From the NCBI GenBank assembly GCA_032124675.1, contig JAQBDA010000117.1, positions 1 to 6,885 of the forward strand: a stretch of DNA of 6,885 nt, in the 5' to 3' direction. Shown here in pieces: positions 1 through 6,885 of the stretch. The notes beneath the pieces are model-generated. The model ran no database searches and was not told the DNA's origin. It saw only the letters and a list, made by a program, of their open reading frames with translations. The stretch is from JAQBDA01 sp032124675. GTDB lineage: Bacteria > Chloroflexota > Anaerolineae > Anaerolineales > UBA4823. Made by a program: the position numbers and the translations under genes. How positions within the stretch are numbered: the stretch's first letter is position 1; each line of letters begins with the position of its first letter.

Positions 1-213
1 GGAGTGGGCACCCACCCTCTCCGCAGGTCGGAAGATCCTCATAGCAGCGAAAGCTGCACATTATCGCCGGCCTCAATCGTTTGGTGATAATGGACTCAAA
101 TGACTGAGGGTTTGCGACAGAGATCGCTCAGTTCGCGCTGGGCGATCTCACTTTTAATGAGTAGCAAGAAATGGCTAGAGGTTCGCATGGGAGGCAACGC
201 TAGCAAGAGACGC
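1..213. other. Intergenic stretch, possibly including the 3' tail of a convergent gene
   Basis: This stretch lies downstream of the large minus-strand gene and contains no recognisable gene. On the plus strand a frame is open from base 2 to TGA at 101-103 (33 codons, ending SFGDNGLK). Another is open from base 1 to TGA at 85-87. Either could be the tail of a gene entering from the left, with the hairpin at 120-155 as its terminator. The former sits closer to the hairpin and looks slightly more protein-like, but an open run this short is expected by chance. No terminator for the minus-strand gene is visible: no stem with a following T run lies downstream of its stop in that orientation. Confidence 0.4.
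120..155 (+). terminator. Putative rho-independent terminator for plus-strand transcription
   Basis: Arms 120-127 (gagatcgc) and 142-149 (gcgatctc) are perfectly complementary. The stem extends inward to 132/137 with two G-U wobbles, giving about 13 pairs around a four-base loop (133-136). A run of four T follows at 152-155. In a minus-strand transcript the two wobbles become A-C mismatches and no U run follows, so the element favours plus-strand transcription. It would end a gene arriving from the left, convergent with the large minus-strand gene. The T run is short, which limits confidence. Confidence 0.45.
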
Positions 214-3200
214 TTACCCCATTACGATAAGCACAGTATGCATACCGCCATCCTGTGAGAGTTGGATCGCCTTTCCCGGGAGCGCCTGGCCGTTCAAGGA
301 CACTTGCTGCACTCCCTGGTCGACGCGATCCGGATTCTGCACTTGAAACTCATAGGTTGTTGACCCAAACCGGTAAGTGAAGCGAAAGCCAGTCCAGTCC
401 CGGGGAATGCGTGGGTCTACTTCGAGCCAATTCCCTCTTTTCTTCAAACCCAGAAACCCTTCCAGGCCCAGGCGGTACATCCAGCTGCTAGAGCCGGTAT
501 ACCACGTCCAGCCGCCCTGACCGGTGTAGGGGGAGACACTGTAAACGTCTGCCGCGACCACGTACGGTTCTACCCGGTAAAGGGCTGCCTTTTCGGATGT
601 GTCGGCATGCAGGATCGGGTTCAGGAGCTGGAATAATTCAAAACTTTCCTCGATCCATCCTAATTCGAGAAAAGCCCAGGCAGACCACACGGCAGCATGT
701 GTGTACTGTCCACCGTTCTCGCGCACACCCGGTGGATAGCCCTTGATGTAACCAGGGTCGCGCAGCGTTTTGTCGAAGGGGGGCTTAAACAGCAGGGCCA
801 GCCGCCCGCTCCGTCGCACCAGGTGCTCTGAGACTGACTGCATAGCGCGGGCGGCGCGCTGCGGGTCCCCGCCGCCGGAAAGGACCCCCCAGGATTGGGC
901 GATTGAATCGATCTGGCATTCCTGGTCCTCTGAGGAGCCCAGGGGCGAGCCGTCGTCATAAAAAGCGCGCAGGTACCAATCGCCGTCCCAGGCGCTGTGT
1001 TCGATGGCCTGGGCCAGGTCGGAGGCACGCTGGCGATAGCCGGCGGCTGGTTCGTCCTGACCACGCCGCTCGCACAGGCCGGCAAAGCGGTTGAGGGTGC
1101 TGTAAAGGAACCAACCCAGCCAGGTGCTCTCGCCGCGGCCATCGATCCCCACCCGGTTCATACCGTCATTCCAATCTCCTCCGCCCATCAAGGGCAGGTT
1201 GTGCAGCCCAGAAGTCAGCCCTTTAACCAACCCACGGCGGCAATGCTCGAATAAGGTATAAGTTTCGCTGGTTTCCGGGTACTGCCCATAGCGTTCGTCC
1301 TGCCCCGGTTCCAGTAGGGGCGCACGCCTGAAGGGTATCTTCTCGGTCAGGACTGTATCATCGCCGGTGTGGCTAACGTATTCGGCGGTCACATACGGCA
1401 GCCAGAGCATATCGTCGCTGATACGGGTGCGCACACCGCGCCCGGAAGGCGGGTGCCACCAATGCAGCACATCCCCGGTCTCGAATTGGTGCCGGGCGGC
1501 GCGCAACAGGTGCTCGCGGGCTAATTGCGGAGCGGCGTGCAGCAGCGCGAGCACATCCTGGAGCTGATCGCGAAATCCATAAGCTCCGCTCGATTGGTAA
1601 AAGGCGGTTCGCCCCCAGATGCGGCAGGCCAGGGTCTGGTACAGCAACCAGCGGTTGATCAGCAGGTCAAATGCAGGTTCGGGGGTGTGAACCTGCACCG
1701 CTCCCAGCAAGTCGTTCCAAGACCGGTTATTGGCCTCCCAGGCAGCCTGCACTTGCTGCGGGTCCTGGTAGTGGCGTACCAAAGCCAGGGCTGCATCCCG
1801 GTCTTCGGCCTGGCCAATCACGAAGTAAATTTGTTTCGATGCGCCAGGCTGGAGGTCGATGTGGAGTTGCAAGGCGGCGCAGGGGTCCAGCCCTGCCCCC
1901 ACTGTCCCTGCCAGGCCAATGCGCTTGAGGGCAGCCGGCTCCTCCAGGCTGCCCAGCCGACCGAGGAACTCCGTCCGGTCGGCGGTCAGGCCATGCAGTG
2001 GGTTGCTGGCTGAAACGAAGGCCACGCGTTTTGAGAATTCGGTATTGTTCGGGTTGCGTACCAACAAAGCCTGAGGGTCGCTATTGAATTCCGGGATCAA
2101 ATACTGCTGAGAGCTTTCCCGGCTTACCCCCAATACCCATTCGACATAATAAGTGGCAGTGATGCGCCGAGCCTGGTCCCAGGTGTTTTCCAATTCGAGC
2201 TGCAGGATTTTAAGCGGAGCATCTGGCGGGGTGAAGACCCGCAGCCGCTGGCGCAGACCGTGACTGTGGTGCTCGAAAGTAGTGTATCCTGCACCATGGC
2301 GCACCAGATAGGGGGCTGGGGCAGGAGCAGGCTGTGGGGTGGGTGACCAGAGGATGGCAGTGTCTTCATCTCGCAAATACAACACTTCGTGTGGCTCATT
2401 GGAGACCGGGTCGTTTCCCCAAGGACTCAGCCGGTTTTCGCCGCTATTTTCGGCCCAAGAGGCGCCCAAACCGGACTCGGATGCCAGGAAACCGAAATCC
2501 GGGTTGGCTATCACGTTGACCCAGGGAGCGGGAGTAACCTGTCCGGGCGCCAGGTAAATGCAATACTCGGCTCCATCCGGGCTGAAACCGCCCAGGCCAT
2601 TGTCGTATAGCAGGTCTTGGGGGCGGGGCAGGGGCACGGTCGGCTGTGGGTCCAGCCCGTCGGGCAGCGCCGGAGAAAAGGGTGGCAGTCGGGAGGGCTT
2701 ATGGTCGAGCGCCGGGGTGTGCTGAAGATGCTCAGCCAGAGTCCCCCGAGCGCCGTCCAGCACCACACGAGCCGCCGTTTCCAAGAGCACCCGGTCCGCC
2801 TCTCCCATCTGGTCTGCATGGAGCAAGAAGATGCCCCCGCGGCGGTTAAGCCATCCTTCGCTCTCTGTGCTCGCGACCAGGCGGTAGAGCTGCGAGCTGA
2901 GCTCCTGGTTATAGCTGGTGCCCTGCCTTTCCAAGACCACCAGATCGATCATGAGTTGGCGCCTGCGCCAGTAAGTGTGCGCCTGGAGAAGCTCCCGGAC
3001 CAGGGTTAGCTCTTGATCGGATTCAATTTCGACCAGGAGGATGGGGTAATCTCCGGAAATCGCAAAAGGCCACAGTCCTGATTGGCCTTTCTGATTAGCA
3101 GCCAATCGCTCGGGGCTAGCGCGCAGAGCAGGAGATGGAAAAATCAACAAAGACAGCAGGGTTTGAAAATCATTCAACCGGGTGTTGGAGATATCCAGTT

Positions 3201-6200
3201 CGTTCAATTCTACTTCAGCGAGCGCCCGGGCCTGTTCAAGGGCTTCCTGGATTGCACCCAGCGATGAGTAGCGTTCAATTATGGCCTGGGAGCTCTCTGC
3301 CGAGCTAGCTGCAGCCGTAAGGAAACCCAATTGGAGTACGCCGTGTGCCGGCAGATAGACTAGCTGGCTAATCGAATAGATCGGGTCCAAAGATGCCCCG
3401 ATTCTGGGTCGCGAGCCAGCTTCCAGGGCAGCCGGACGTTGGACGGTGCGGCCGCGCCCCAGGAACCGGCCGCGGTCGGTTTCCAGCCTGGGCCGCACAA
3501 CTGTGGTCTCGCCTGGGTTGGTCACCAACGCATGGGCCAGATAAATCCCTTCTTCCGACTTGGAACGCGGCCGGCGGTGGAACAACAAACCATTGCCCCT
3601 TGGCAGTGGCCCGCTCTCGATGAACAGCTTATTGAACGCCGGATGGCGGGCATCTGCGACTTGCGGGGCGAGGATGACCTCACCATAGCTGGTCAACCGC
3701 AGACGGCGTGGCTGATCCCCATGGTTCGTCAGGGTCACCAGGCGAACCTCCACATCATCCTCCGGAGCGACAAAGACCTCAGTCACCTGAGCCAGGGATC
3801 CGTCTTGGCGGCGGAACTCTGCAAAGTGACTGCTAAAGAAGACCTTATGTTCATCGCCAACCACTAAAGCAGGCTGAAGGCCTGACGACCAGGCTGTGCC
3901 GCTCTCTTGGTCTTGAACGTAAATCCAGGACCCCCAGTTATCCAGGGTGGTATCGGGCTGCCAACGGGTCAGATCAATATTTTCCCAGGCGCTGTACCCG
4001 CCGCCCGCGGCAGTAATCATGAGACTGTAGTGGCCATTCGAGAGGTAATGCGCCCTGGGCTGCGGCGCTTGCGGATCCACTTGCCAGGGACTGGTCAGTT
4101 TGAGGGACTGTATAGTGCGCGATCCCGGTGGACCATCGGTATTCGGTTGCTCGATAGGGGGATCTCTTGGAATCTGCTCCAATAACAGCAGTTCTACACT
4201 TTGGATCCTCGGGTCACGCTGGAAGCGCTGGACCATGACATCCTGCTGCAAATAATTGACCAGCGAGAGCATGATCATCCCTTGGTGGTGAGCCATATAG
4301 GACTGCACGATTGCTACCTCTTGGCCCAAAGCAAGCCGTGCCGGGGTGAAGTCGGCGGCTTCATAAAAACCATACATCCCAAGCATGCCCAGCCGTCTAA
4401 GGCGCTCCAAATTCTGGAGAACCGCCCGCGGACGCAGCGGCAGCGCTAGCAGCGAAGCGTGGGGGGTGATGACAAGGTCATCAGCCAAACCGCGCTTGTA
4501 TCCCAACCCAGGAACCCCAAAAGCGCGGTACTGATAGAATTGATTAGCGTCAAAGCGATAATACCCTGATTCCGAAATTCCCCAAGGGACGTTTTTCTCA
4601 CGCCCATATTCGATCTGGCGGTCGGCTACCACTTCCAGGGTTTGACCGAGCAGGGTGCCGGGTTCGTTGCGTGCCATCAAGCGCGGCATCAAGTATTCGA
4701 ACATGGTGGCGCTCCACGATATGAGTGCCTGCCGGCCGTCAACACGCGTAAAGGGGCGGCCGAGGTGCAGCCAATGACTCTGCGGGACCTGACCCTTGGC
4801 GATGGCCACAAGACTGGCGAGACGCGCTTCCGAGGCCAACAGGTCGTAAAAATTCAAATCCAGGTCACTTGTGGTAACGTTGTAGCCGATATGGAAAACC
4901 TGGCGCTGAGAATTGAACAGAAAGGAAAAATCCATCGCCTGGAAGAGCGCATCGCAGCGATGCGCCAGTTTTTCAAAACCGATCAGCAGGATTTCAGCCT
5001 TTATCTCGCTAGTATCCAGCATGTCCTGCAGGTCCCGCACCCAGCGGCGTGCACTATCCCAATCTGCGCCGGCCTGAGTTTTCATGGAATCCTTGAGCTG
5101 TCTCAATGCCAGGCGACCTGCGTGACAGGCAGCAGGGATTTCCGCTAGAGAGGGCTGTTCGGGAAAAGCCATCTCGAGGGCATGCCAGGCTTCCACCAGG
5201 CTGGGTGGTAACTCGTCGTCCCGGAAAGTGGCCGGTATGTCCTGGAAAAAGGAGAGCCAAGGCAAAAGTAACTCGATGTAGCGCTGGATACTATTGAGCT
5301 GCTGCCGAACCCCCCGGTTGTAATACCGCAGGCGGCGTAGGTTTTCTGGTTCCAACTCTGATACGTTGTTTTCCACCAGTTCCACGATGAGACGGTCGAG
5401 TTCGGACCAACTGAGTTGGGAAACCTGACCGTCCCCACTGCCGCTTAGATCGGAGAGCAAACCCATCCACCGTGCGGGCTCTTCTTTCACGGAGTGGATG
5501 GCTTGAACTATATTGCTGAGAGCACTCCTCAACTCCTGGATCTCTGGGTGCAGAGAAGGGGCATCCAGGTCATCGAACACCTCATCCAGCAGGTCGATGG
5601 CATCCAGCAGCCCTTCAAAGGAATCCCAGCGCAAGACTGGGTGATCAGGGACATCCAGGCAGCCCTGGCGCAGCGCCAGCAGGCAAGCCGCCAGGTTGCC
5701 GCTATCCACAGTGGATACATAGCGAGGCTGCAGTGGATCCAGACTGCGTGTGTCATACCAGTTTAAAAAGTGACCCCGGTAGCGCTCCAGCTTCTCGAGC
5801 GTGTCAAGGGAGGATGTCAGACGCGTGGACAGGGTTAGAGCCTCAAGGTAGCCCAGGTCGTACGCCCCCAGGGCGGAAAGCAAGCCCAATCCGATATTGG
5901 TCGGCGAGGTGCGGTGGGCAACGGTCCCCAGTGGGGTTTCCTGAAAATGATCGGGGGGCAACCATTGATCTTCAGGACTGATAAACTGTTCAAAGAAAAG
6001 CCAGGTACGGCGAGCCAAACGGCGCAACTCCCGTCTCTGCCCGCTGTCCAACTCCTCCGCACGCTGCGGCAGAGGCCGGCTGACCCAGATGGCTATCCCA
6101 GGAGCCAGGAACCAGGCTACCAACAGAGGGGCTGCCCAGACCAGGGCCGCTGGGCGAAGCAGGGCAACCAGGGCAACCAGAACGATCGCCAGGAGGGGAG

Positions 6201-6885
6201 AAAAGGCCATCTGCACCCATGTCGACAAGGCAACTCGATCAACCAGGCGGCGGGCGACCTGATCGCTGGTAGTCCATAGCAGCATGCCGCGATGGGTGAT
6301 ACCCAGCCTGACCAGAGTCTTTATTATTGCGTCTGCGGCAATCTGCGCCTCGTACGGCAGAAAAGCCAAGGACAGAAGCCAGCGGAAGAAGCTATTTTTA
6401 AAACTGGCCTCGGACTGATGGGCTGGCTGGCCGCTCAATCGCCGCCGTAACGCTCCGGAGAACCCGGTAATCACCGGGACGGCCAGGACGAGTGCTCCAG
6501 CTACCGTCCAGGCCGCGGGATAGCCGGGCAGGACCAGCCAACCGGCCAGGATTAGCAACAGGAGAGCCGGGGCCATCAGGCTGCGCCGTAGGTTATCCAG
6601 AATCTTCCAACGGCTGATTGCCGACAGGCGTGGTGAGAACAGCCACGGCAGGACTTGCCAATCGCCAGACGTCCAGCGGTACAGCCGGCGGGTATGCGCC
6701 AGATAGTTTGGCGGCAGGTCTTCGATCAGGACGGTACTGGTCACCAAAGCTGTCCGCCCGTGAATGCCCTCCAGCAGGTCGTGGCTGAGCAGGGAATTTT
6801 CGGGGATGCAACCCTCCAGGCTGCGCTCGAAGCTGTCGATCTCGTAGGCACCCTTACCGACATAGCTGCCCTCTCCGAAGAGGTC
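214..6885 (-). CDS. Cyclic beta-1,2-glucan synthase (NdvB/ChvB/Cgs family), 5'-partial
   Basis: This is an inner-membrane enzyme that makes beta-1,2-glucan from UDP-glucose, cyclises it and controls its length. The frame is open from the window edge to TAA at 216-214 (2,223 codons) without a frameshift. Visible in order: the GT84 end with DLFGEG (residues 1-6), SHD (34-36) and RLYRW (67-71); membrane helices within about 105-268; a cyclisation-type barrel with AHRTSPTNIG and DSGNL (323-398), resuming at about 663-906 with WGISES and AHHQGM; GH94 beta-sandwiches at about 945-1201 and 1427-1706; and a GH94 barrel with DWND (1904-1907) and YTGS (2129-2132). The start is outside the window: a TTG at 6747 is an internal leucine codon, because conserved GT84 sequence continues upstream of it. 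Family members run about 2,800-2,900 residues, so about 600 are missing. In rhizobia the glucan is exported by an NdvA/ChvA ABC transporter; none is visible here. The family is secure, but a cyclic product is inferred from domain content. No promoter or RBS is in view. Confidence 0.93.
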   Translation of the reverse strand, partial: DLFGEGSYVGKGAYEIDSFERSLEGCIPENSLLSHDLLEGIHGRTALVTSTVLIEDLPPNYLAHTRRLYRWTSGDWQVLPWLFSPRLSAISRWKILDNLRRSLMAPALLLLILAGWLVLPGYPAAWTVAGALVLAVPVITGFSGALRRRLSGQPAHQSEASFKNSFFRWLLSLAFLPYEAQIAADAIIKTLVRLGITHRGMLLWTTSDQVARRLVDRVALSTWVQMAFSPLLAIVLVALVALLRPAALVWAAPLLVAWFLAPGIAIWVSRPLPQRAEELDSGQRRELRRLARRTWLFFEQFISPEDQWLPPDHFQETPLGTVAHRTSPTNIGLGLLSALGAYDLGYLEALTLSTRLTSSLDTLEKLERYRGHFLNWYDTRSLDPLQPRYVSTVDSGNLAACLLALRQGCLDVPDHPVLRWDSFEGLLDAIDLLDEVFDDLDAPSLHPEIQELRSALSNIVQAIHSVKEEPARWMGLLSDLSGSGDGQVSQLSWSELDRLIVELVENNVSELEPENLRRLRYYNRGVRQQLNSIQRYIELLLPWLSFFQDIPATFRDDELPPSLVEAWHALEMAFPEQPSLAEIPAACHAGRLALRQLKDSMKTQAGADWDSARRWVRDLQDMLDTSEIKAEILLIGFEKLAHRCDALFQAMDFSFLFNSQRQVFHIGYNVTTSDLDLNFYDLLASEARLASLVAIAKGQVPQSHWLHLGRPFTRVDGRQALISWSATMFEYLMPRLMARNEPGTLLGQTLEVVADRQIEYGREKNVPWGISESGYYRFDANQFYQYRAFGVPGLGYKRGLADDLVITPHASLLALPLRPRAVLQNLERLRRLGMLGMYGFYEAADFTPARLALGQEVAIVQSYMAHHQGMIMLSLVNYLQQDVMVQRFQRDPRIQSVELLLLEQIPRDPPIEQPNTDGPPGSRTIQSLKLTSPWQVDPQAPQPRAHYLSNGHYSLMITAAGGGYSAWENIDLTRWQPDTTLDNWGSWIYVQDQESGTAWSSGLQPALVVGDEHKVFFSSHFAEFRRQDGSLAQVTEVFVAPEDDVEVRLVTLTNHGDQPRRLRLTSYGEVILAPQVADARHPAFNKLFIESGPLPRGNGLLFHRRPRSKSEEGIYLAHALVTNPGETTVVRPRLETDRGRFLGRGRTVQRPAALEAGSRPRIGASLDPIYSISQLVYLPAHGVLQLGFLTAAASSAESSQAIIERYSSLGAIQEALEQARALAEVELNELDISNTRLNDFQTLLSLLIFPSPALRASPERLAANQKGQSGLWPFAISGDYPILLVEIESDQELTLVRELLQAHTYWRRRQLMIDLVVLERQGTSYNQELSSQLYRLVASTESEGWLNRRGGIFLLHADQMGEADRVLLETAARVVLDGARGTLAEHLQHTPALDHKPSRLPPFSPALPDGLDPQPTVPLPRPQDLLYDNGLGGFSPDGAEYCIYLAPGQVTPAPWVNVIANPDFGFLASESGLGASWAENSGENRLSPWGNDPVSNEPHEVLYLRDEDTAILWSPTPQPAPAPAPYLVRHGAGYTTFEHHSHGLRQRLRVFTPPDAPLKILQLELENTWDQARRITATYYVEWVLGVSRESSQQYLIPEFNSDPQALLVRNPNNTEFSKRVAFVSASNPLHGLTADRTEFLGRLGSLEEPAALKRIGLAGTVGAGLDPCAALQLHIDLQPGASKQIYFVIGQAEDRDAALALVRHYQDPQQVQAAWEANNRSWNDLLGAVQVHTPEPAFDLLINRWLLYQTLACRIWGRTAFYQSSGAYGFRDQLQDVLALLHAAPQLAREHLLRAARHQFETGDVLHWWHPPSGRGVRTRISDDMLWLPYVTAEYVSHTGDDTVLTEKIPFRRAPLLEPGQDERYGQYPETSETYTLFEHCRRGLVKGLTSGLHNLPLMGGGDWNDGMNRVGIDGRGESTWLGWFLYSTLNRFAGLCERRGQDEPAAGYRQRASDLAQAIEHSAWDGDWYLRAFYDDGSPLGSSEDQECQIDSIAQSWGVLSGGGDPQRAARAMQSVSEHLVRRSGRLALLFKPPFDKTLRDPGYIKGYPPGVRENGGQYTHAAVWSAWAFLELGWIEESFELFQLLNPILHADTSEKAALYRVEPYVVAADVYSVSPYTGQGGWTWYTGSSSWMYRLGLEGFLGLKKRGNWLEVDPRIPRDWTGFRFTYRFGSTTYEFQVQNPDRVDQGVQQVSLNGQALPGKAIQLSQDGGMHTVLIVMG
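217..1686 (-). other. GH94 phosphorylase catalytic barrel and C-terminal beta cap
   Basis: Residues about 1734-2146 form the (alpha/alpha)6 barrel, and about 2152-2223 the C-terminal beta cap with DPRIPRDWTGF. Conserved segments include GAYGFRDQLQD, HWWHPPSGRGVRTRISDD and GGGDWNDGMNRVG. DWND at 1904-1907 (1176-1165) carries the general acid of GH94. H2063 in GGQYTHAAVW (699-697) and T2130-G-S in YTGSSSWMYR (498-490) match the phosphate-binding positions of cellobiose-type phosphorylases. In Cgs proteins this domain phosphorolyses linear beta-1,2-glucan to set chain length. All key residues I can recognise are intact, so it is likely active. The motifs are seen directly; the role follows from the family. 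Confidence 0.85.
1768..2607 (-). repeat. Second GH94-type beta-sandwich (copy 2 of the internal duplication)
   Basis: Residues about 1427-1706 begin with YDNGLGGFSPDGAEY and contain PAPWVNVIANPDFGF, ENRLSPWGNDPVS and EVLYLRDE, all strongly characteristic of the N-terminal beta-sandwich of the GH94 module in cyclic beta-1,2-glucan synthases. It directly precedes the phosphorylase barrel and helps shape its active site. It mirrors the first sandwich about 500 residues earlier. A short Pro-Ala run (PAPAPAP, about residues 1519-1525) lies inside it, probably in a surface loop. Confidence 0.78.
2713..3195 (-). other. Alpha/beta linker domain between the two beta-sandwiches (GT36_AF-like)
   Basis: Residues about 1231-1391 carry LWPFAISGDYPI (1271-1282), a conserved segment of the small GT36-associated domain found in cyclic glucan synthases. 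It is followed by alternating helices and strands ending in ARVVLDGARGTLAEHL. It sits where the first GH94-like module would otherwise have its barrel, so it may be a reduced remnant of one. That origin is inference; the domain's own function is not established from sequence. A proline-rich linker (about 1392-1425) follows it. Confidence 0.6.
3283..4053 (-). repeat. First GH94-type beta-sandwich (copy 1 of an internal duplication)
   Basis: Residues about 945-1201 form a beta-rich module of the Glyco_transf_36 (GH94 N-terminal) type, beginning near YLSNGHYSLM. It aligns by eye with the second module about 500 residues later: DRGRFLGRG (1137-1145) with DRTEFLGRLG (1636-1645), PAAL (1151-1154) with PAAL (1650-1653), and GASLDP (1163-1168) with GAGLDP (1663-1668). 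This copy is not followed by a full GH94 barrel but by a short alpha/beta domain. It is therefore probably non-catalytic and structural. Two such modules are typical of the family. Confidence 0.75.
4168..6004 (-). other. GH189-like cyclisation (Pfam Glycoamylase-type) region, split by a helical insertion
   Basis: The stretch from ARRTWLFFEQF (about residue 291) to the end of the conserved block (about 906) corresponds to the middle domain of cyclic glucan synthases. In studied family members this domain transglycosylates the linear chain into a ring. The first part has AHRTSPTNIGLG and STVDSGNL (about 323-398). A variable acidic helical stretch follows (about 416-661). The barrel then resumes with SEARLASLVAIAKG, WGISES, YGFYEAADF and YMAHHQGM. 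Glutamates at 772 (WGISES) and 842 (YGFYEA) are the most conspicuous candidate catalytic acids; I pick them by conservation and not by alignment to a structure. Exact domain limits are approximate. Confidence 0.7.
6082..6573 (-). other. Transmembrane helix bundle following GT84
   Basis: Hydrophobic runs at about residues 105-121, 125-143, 222-243 and 246-268 are long enough to span the membrane. A weaker aromatic stretch lies at about 165-181. The loop between the second and third clear helices carries the LLWTTSDQ segment, which resembles the conserved EWTT-like region of rhizobial Cgs proteins. These helices would anchor the enzyme in the inner membrane next to the GT84 active site. Helix number and topology are estimated by eye. 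Confidence 0.75.
6640..6885 (-). other. C-terminal part of the GT84 glycosyltransferase domain
   Basis: Residues 1 to about 82 of the fragment match the end of the processive beta-1,2-glucosyltransferase domain. They show DLFGEG followed by a GKG turn, then SHDLLEG (34-40). The aspartate at 36 (codon 6780-6778) is the likely catalytic-base position, by analogy with the ED motif of cellulose-synthase-like enzymes. RLYRW at 67-71 (6687-6673) fits the (Q/R)xxRW signature that binds the growing chain. The upstream aspartates that bind UDP-glucose and metal lie outside the window, so full catalytic competence cannot be judged. The assignment to GT84 is by motif recognition; the role of D36 is inferred. 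Confidence 0.82.

Noticed and set aside
4..15. Small inverted repeat gtgg/ccac near the left edge
   Set aside because: The stem is only four pairs with no T run; it is too weak to call.
96..188. Thirty-codon minus-strand frame downstream of the large gene (ATG at 188-186)
   Set aside because: It is very short, runs straight through the terminator-like hairpin and has no conserved feature.
162..208. Direct repeat tagcaaga at 162-169 and 201-208
   Set aside because: Only two 8-base copies, one of them close to the gene's stop codon; chance occurrence is likely and there is no associated element.
660..1142. Minus-strand open frame of 160 codons in another frame
   Set aside because: It overlaps the GH94 barrel coding sequence in a shifted frame, and its Pro/Ala/Ser/Cys-rich translation is typical of an out-of-frame reading.
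1525..2013. Plus-strand open frame of 162 codons
   Set aside because: It is antisense to the second GH94 sandwich and the start of the barrel; its translation is low-complexity in character with no family resemblance, while the minus-strand frame is strongly conserved.
2307..2340. Pro-Ala run (PAPAPAP) considered as a domain boundary or secretion-type linker
   Set aside because: It is short and sits between conserved strands of the second beta-sandwich, so a surface loop is a sufficient explanation.
3439..3867. Plus-strand open frame of 142 codons
   Set aside because: It is antisense to the first beta-sandwich, with no motif or plausible ribosome-binding context.
4642..5148. Plus-strand open frame of 168 codons
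   Set aside because: It lies wholly antisense to the conserved middle domain of the large gene, has no recognisable domain, and is of a size expected opposite a GC-leaning coding sequence.

Overview
This window is almost entirely one very large gene read on the minus strand. From the right edge (6885) down to a TAA stop at 216-214 there is a single uninterrupted frame of 2,223 codons. The 5' end, including the true start codon, lies beyond the window. The product is recognisable as a cyclic beta-1,2-glucan synthase of the NdvB/ChvB/Cgs type. These are multidomain inner-membrane enzymes that polymerise UDP-glucose into beta-1,2-glucan, close it into a ring and trim chain length. Residues below are numbered from the first full codon at 6885.

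Layout in protein order, from high to low coordinates: the end of the GT84 glycosyltransferase domain (6885 to about 6640); a membrane-helix bundle (about 6573-6082); a split helical barrel that resembles the middle cyclising (GH189 / Pfam 'Glycoamylase') domain (about 6000-4168), interrupted by a long, acidic, poorly conserved helical stretch; a first GH94-type beta-sandwich (about 4053-3283); a short alpha/beta linker domain (about 3195-2713); a second GH94-type beta-sandwich (about 2607-1768); the GH94 phosphorylase barrel with its DWND motif (about 1686-448); and a C-terminal beta cap (432-217). Family members are usually about 2,800-2,900 residues, so roughly 600 N-terminal residues are probably missing (the first membrane helices and the start of GT84).

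The 213 bases left of the gene contain no identifiable gene. They do hold a convincing hairpin followed by a short T run (120-155), oriented to end transcription arriving from the left on the plus strand. Together with a frame open from the window edge to a stop at 101-103, this hints at a convergent neighbour whose tail lies at the edge.

The organism cannot be named from this window. The sequence is moderately GC-rich with G/C-leaning third positions. The protein looks like a non-rhizobial family member; an environmental lineage such as Anaerolineae (Chloroflexota) is a low-confidence guess. I see no mobile element, CRISPR array, tRNA or rRNA, and no undescribed multi-gene system. The points worth a second look are the architecture of the giant enzyme and the convergent terminator.
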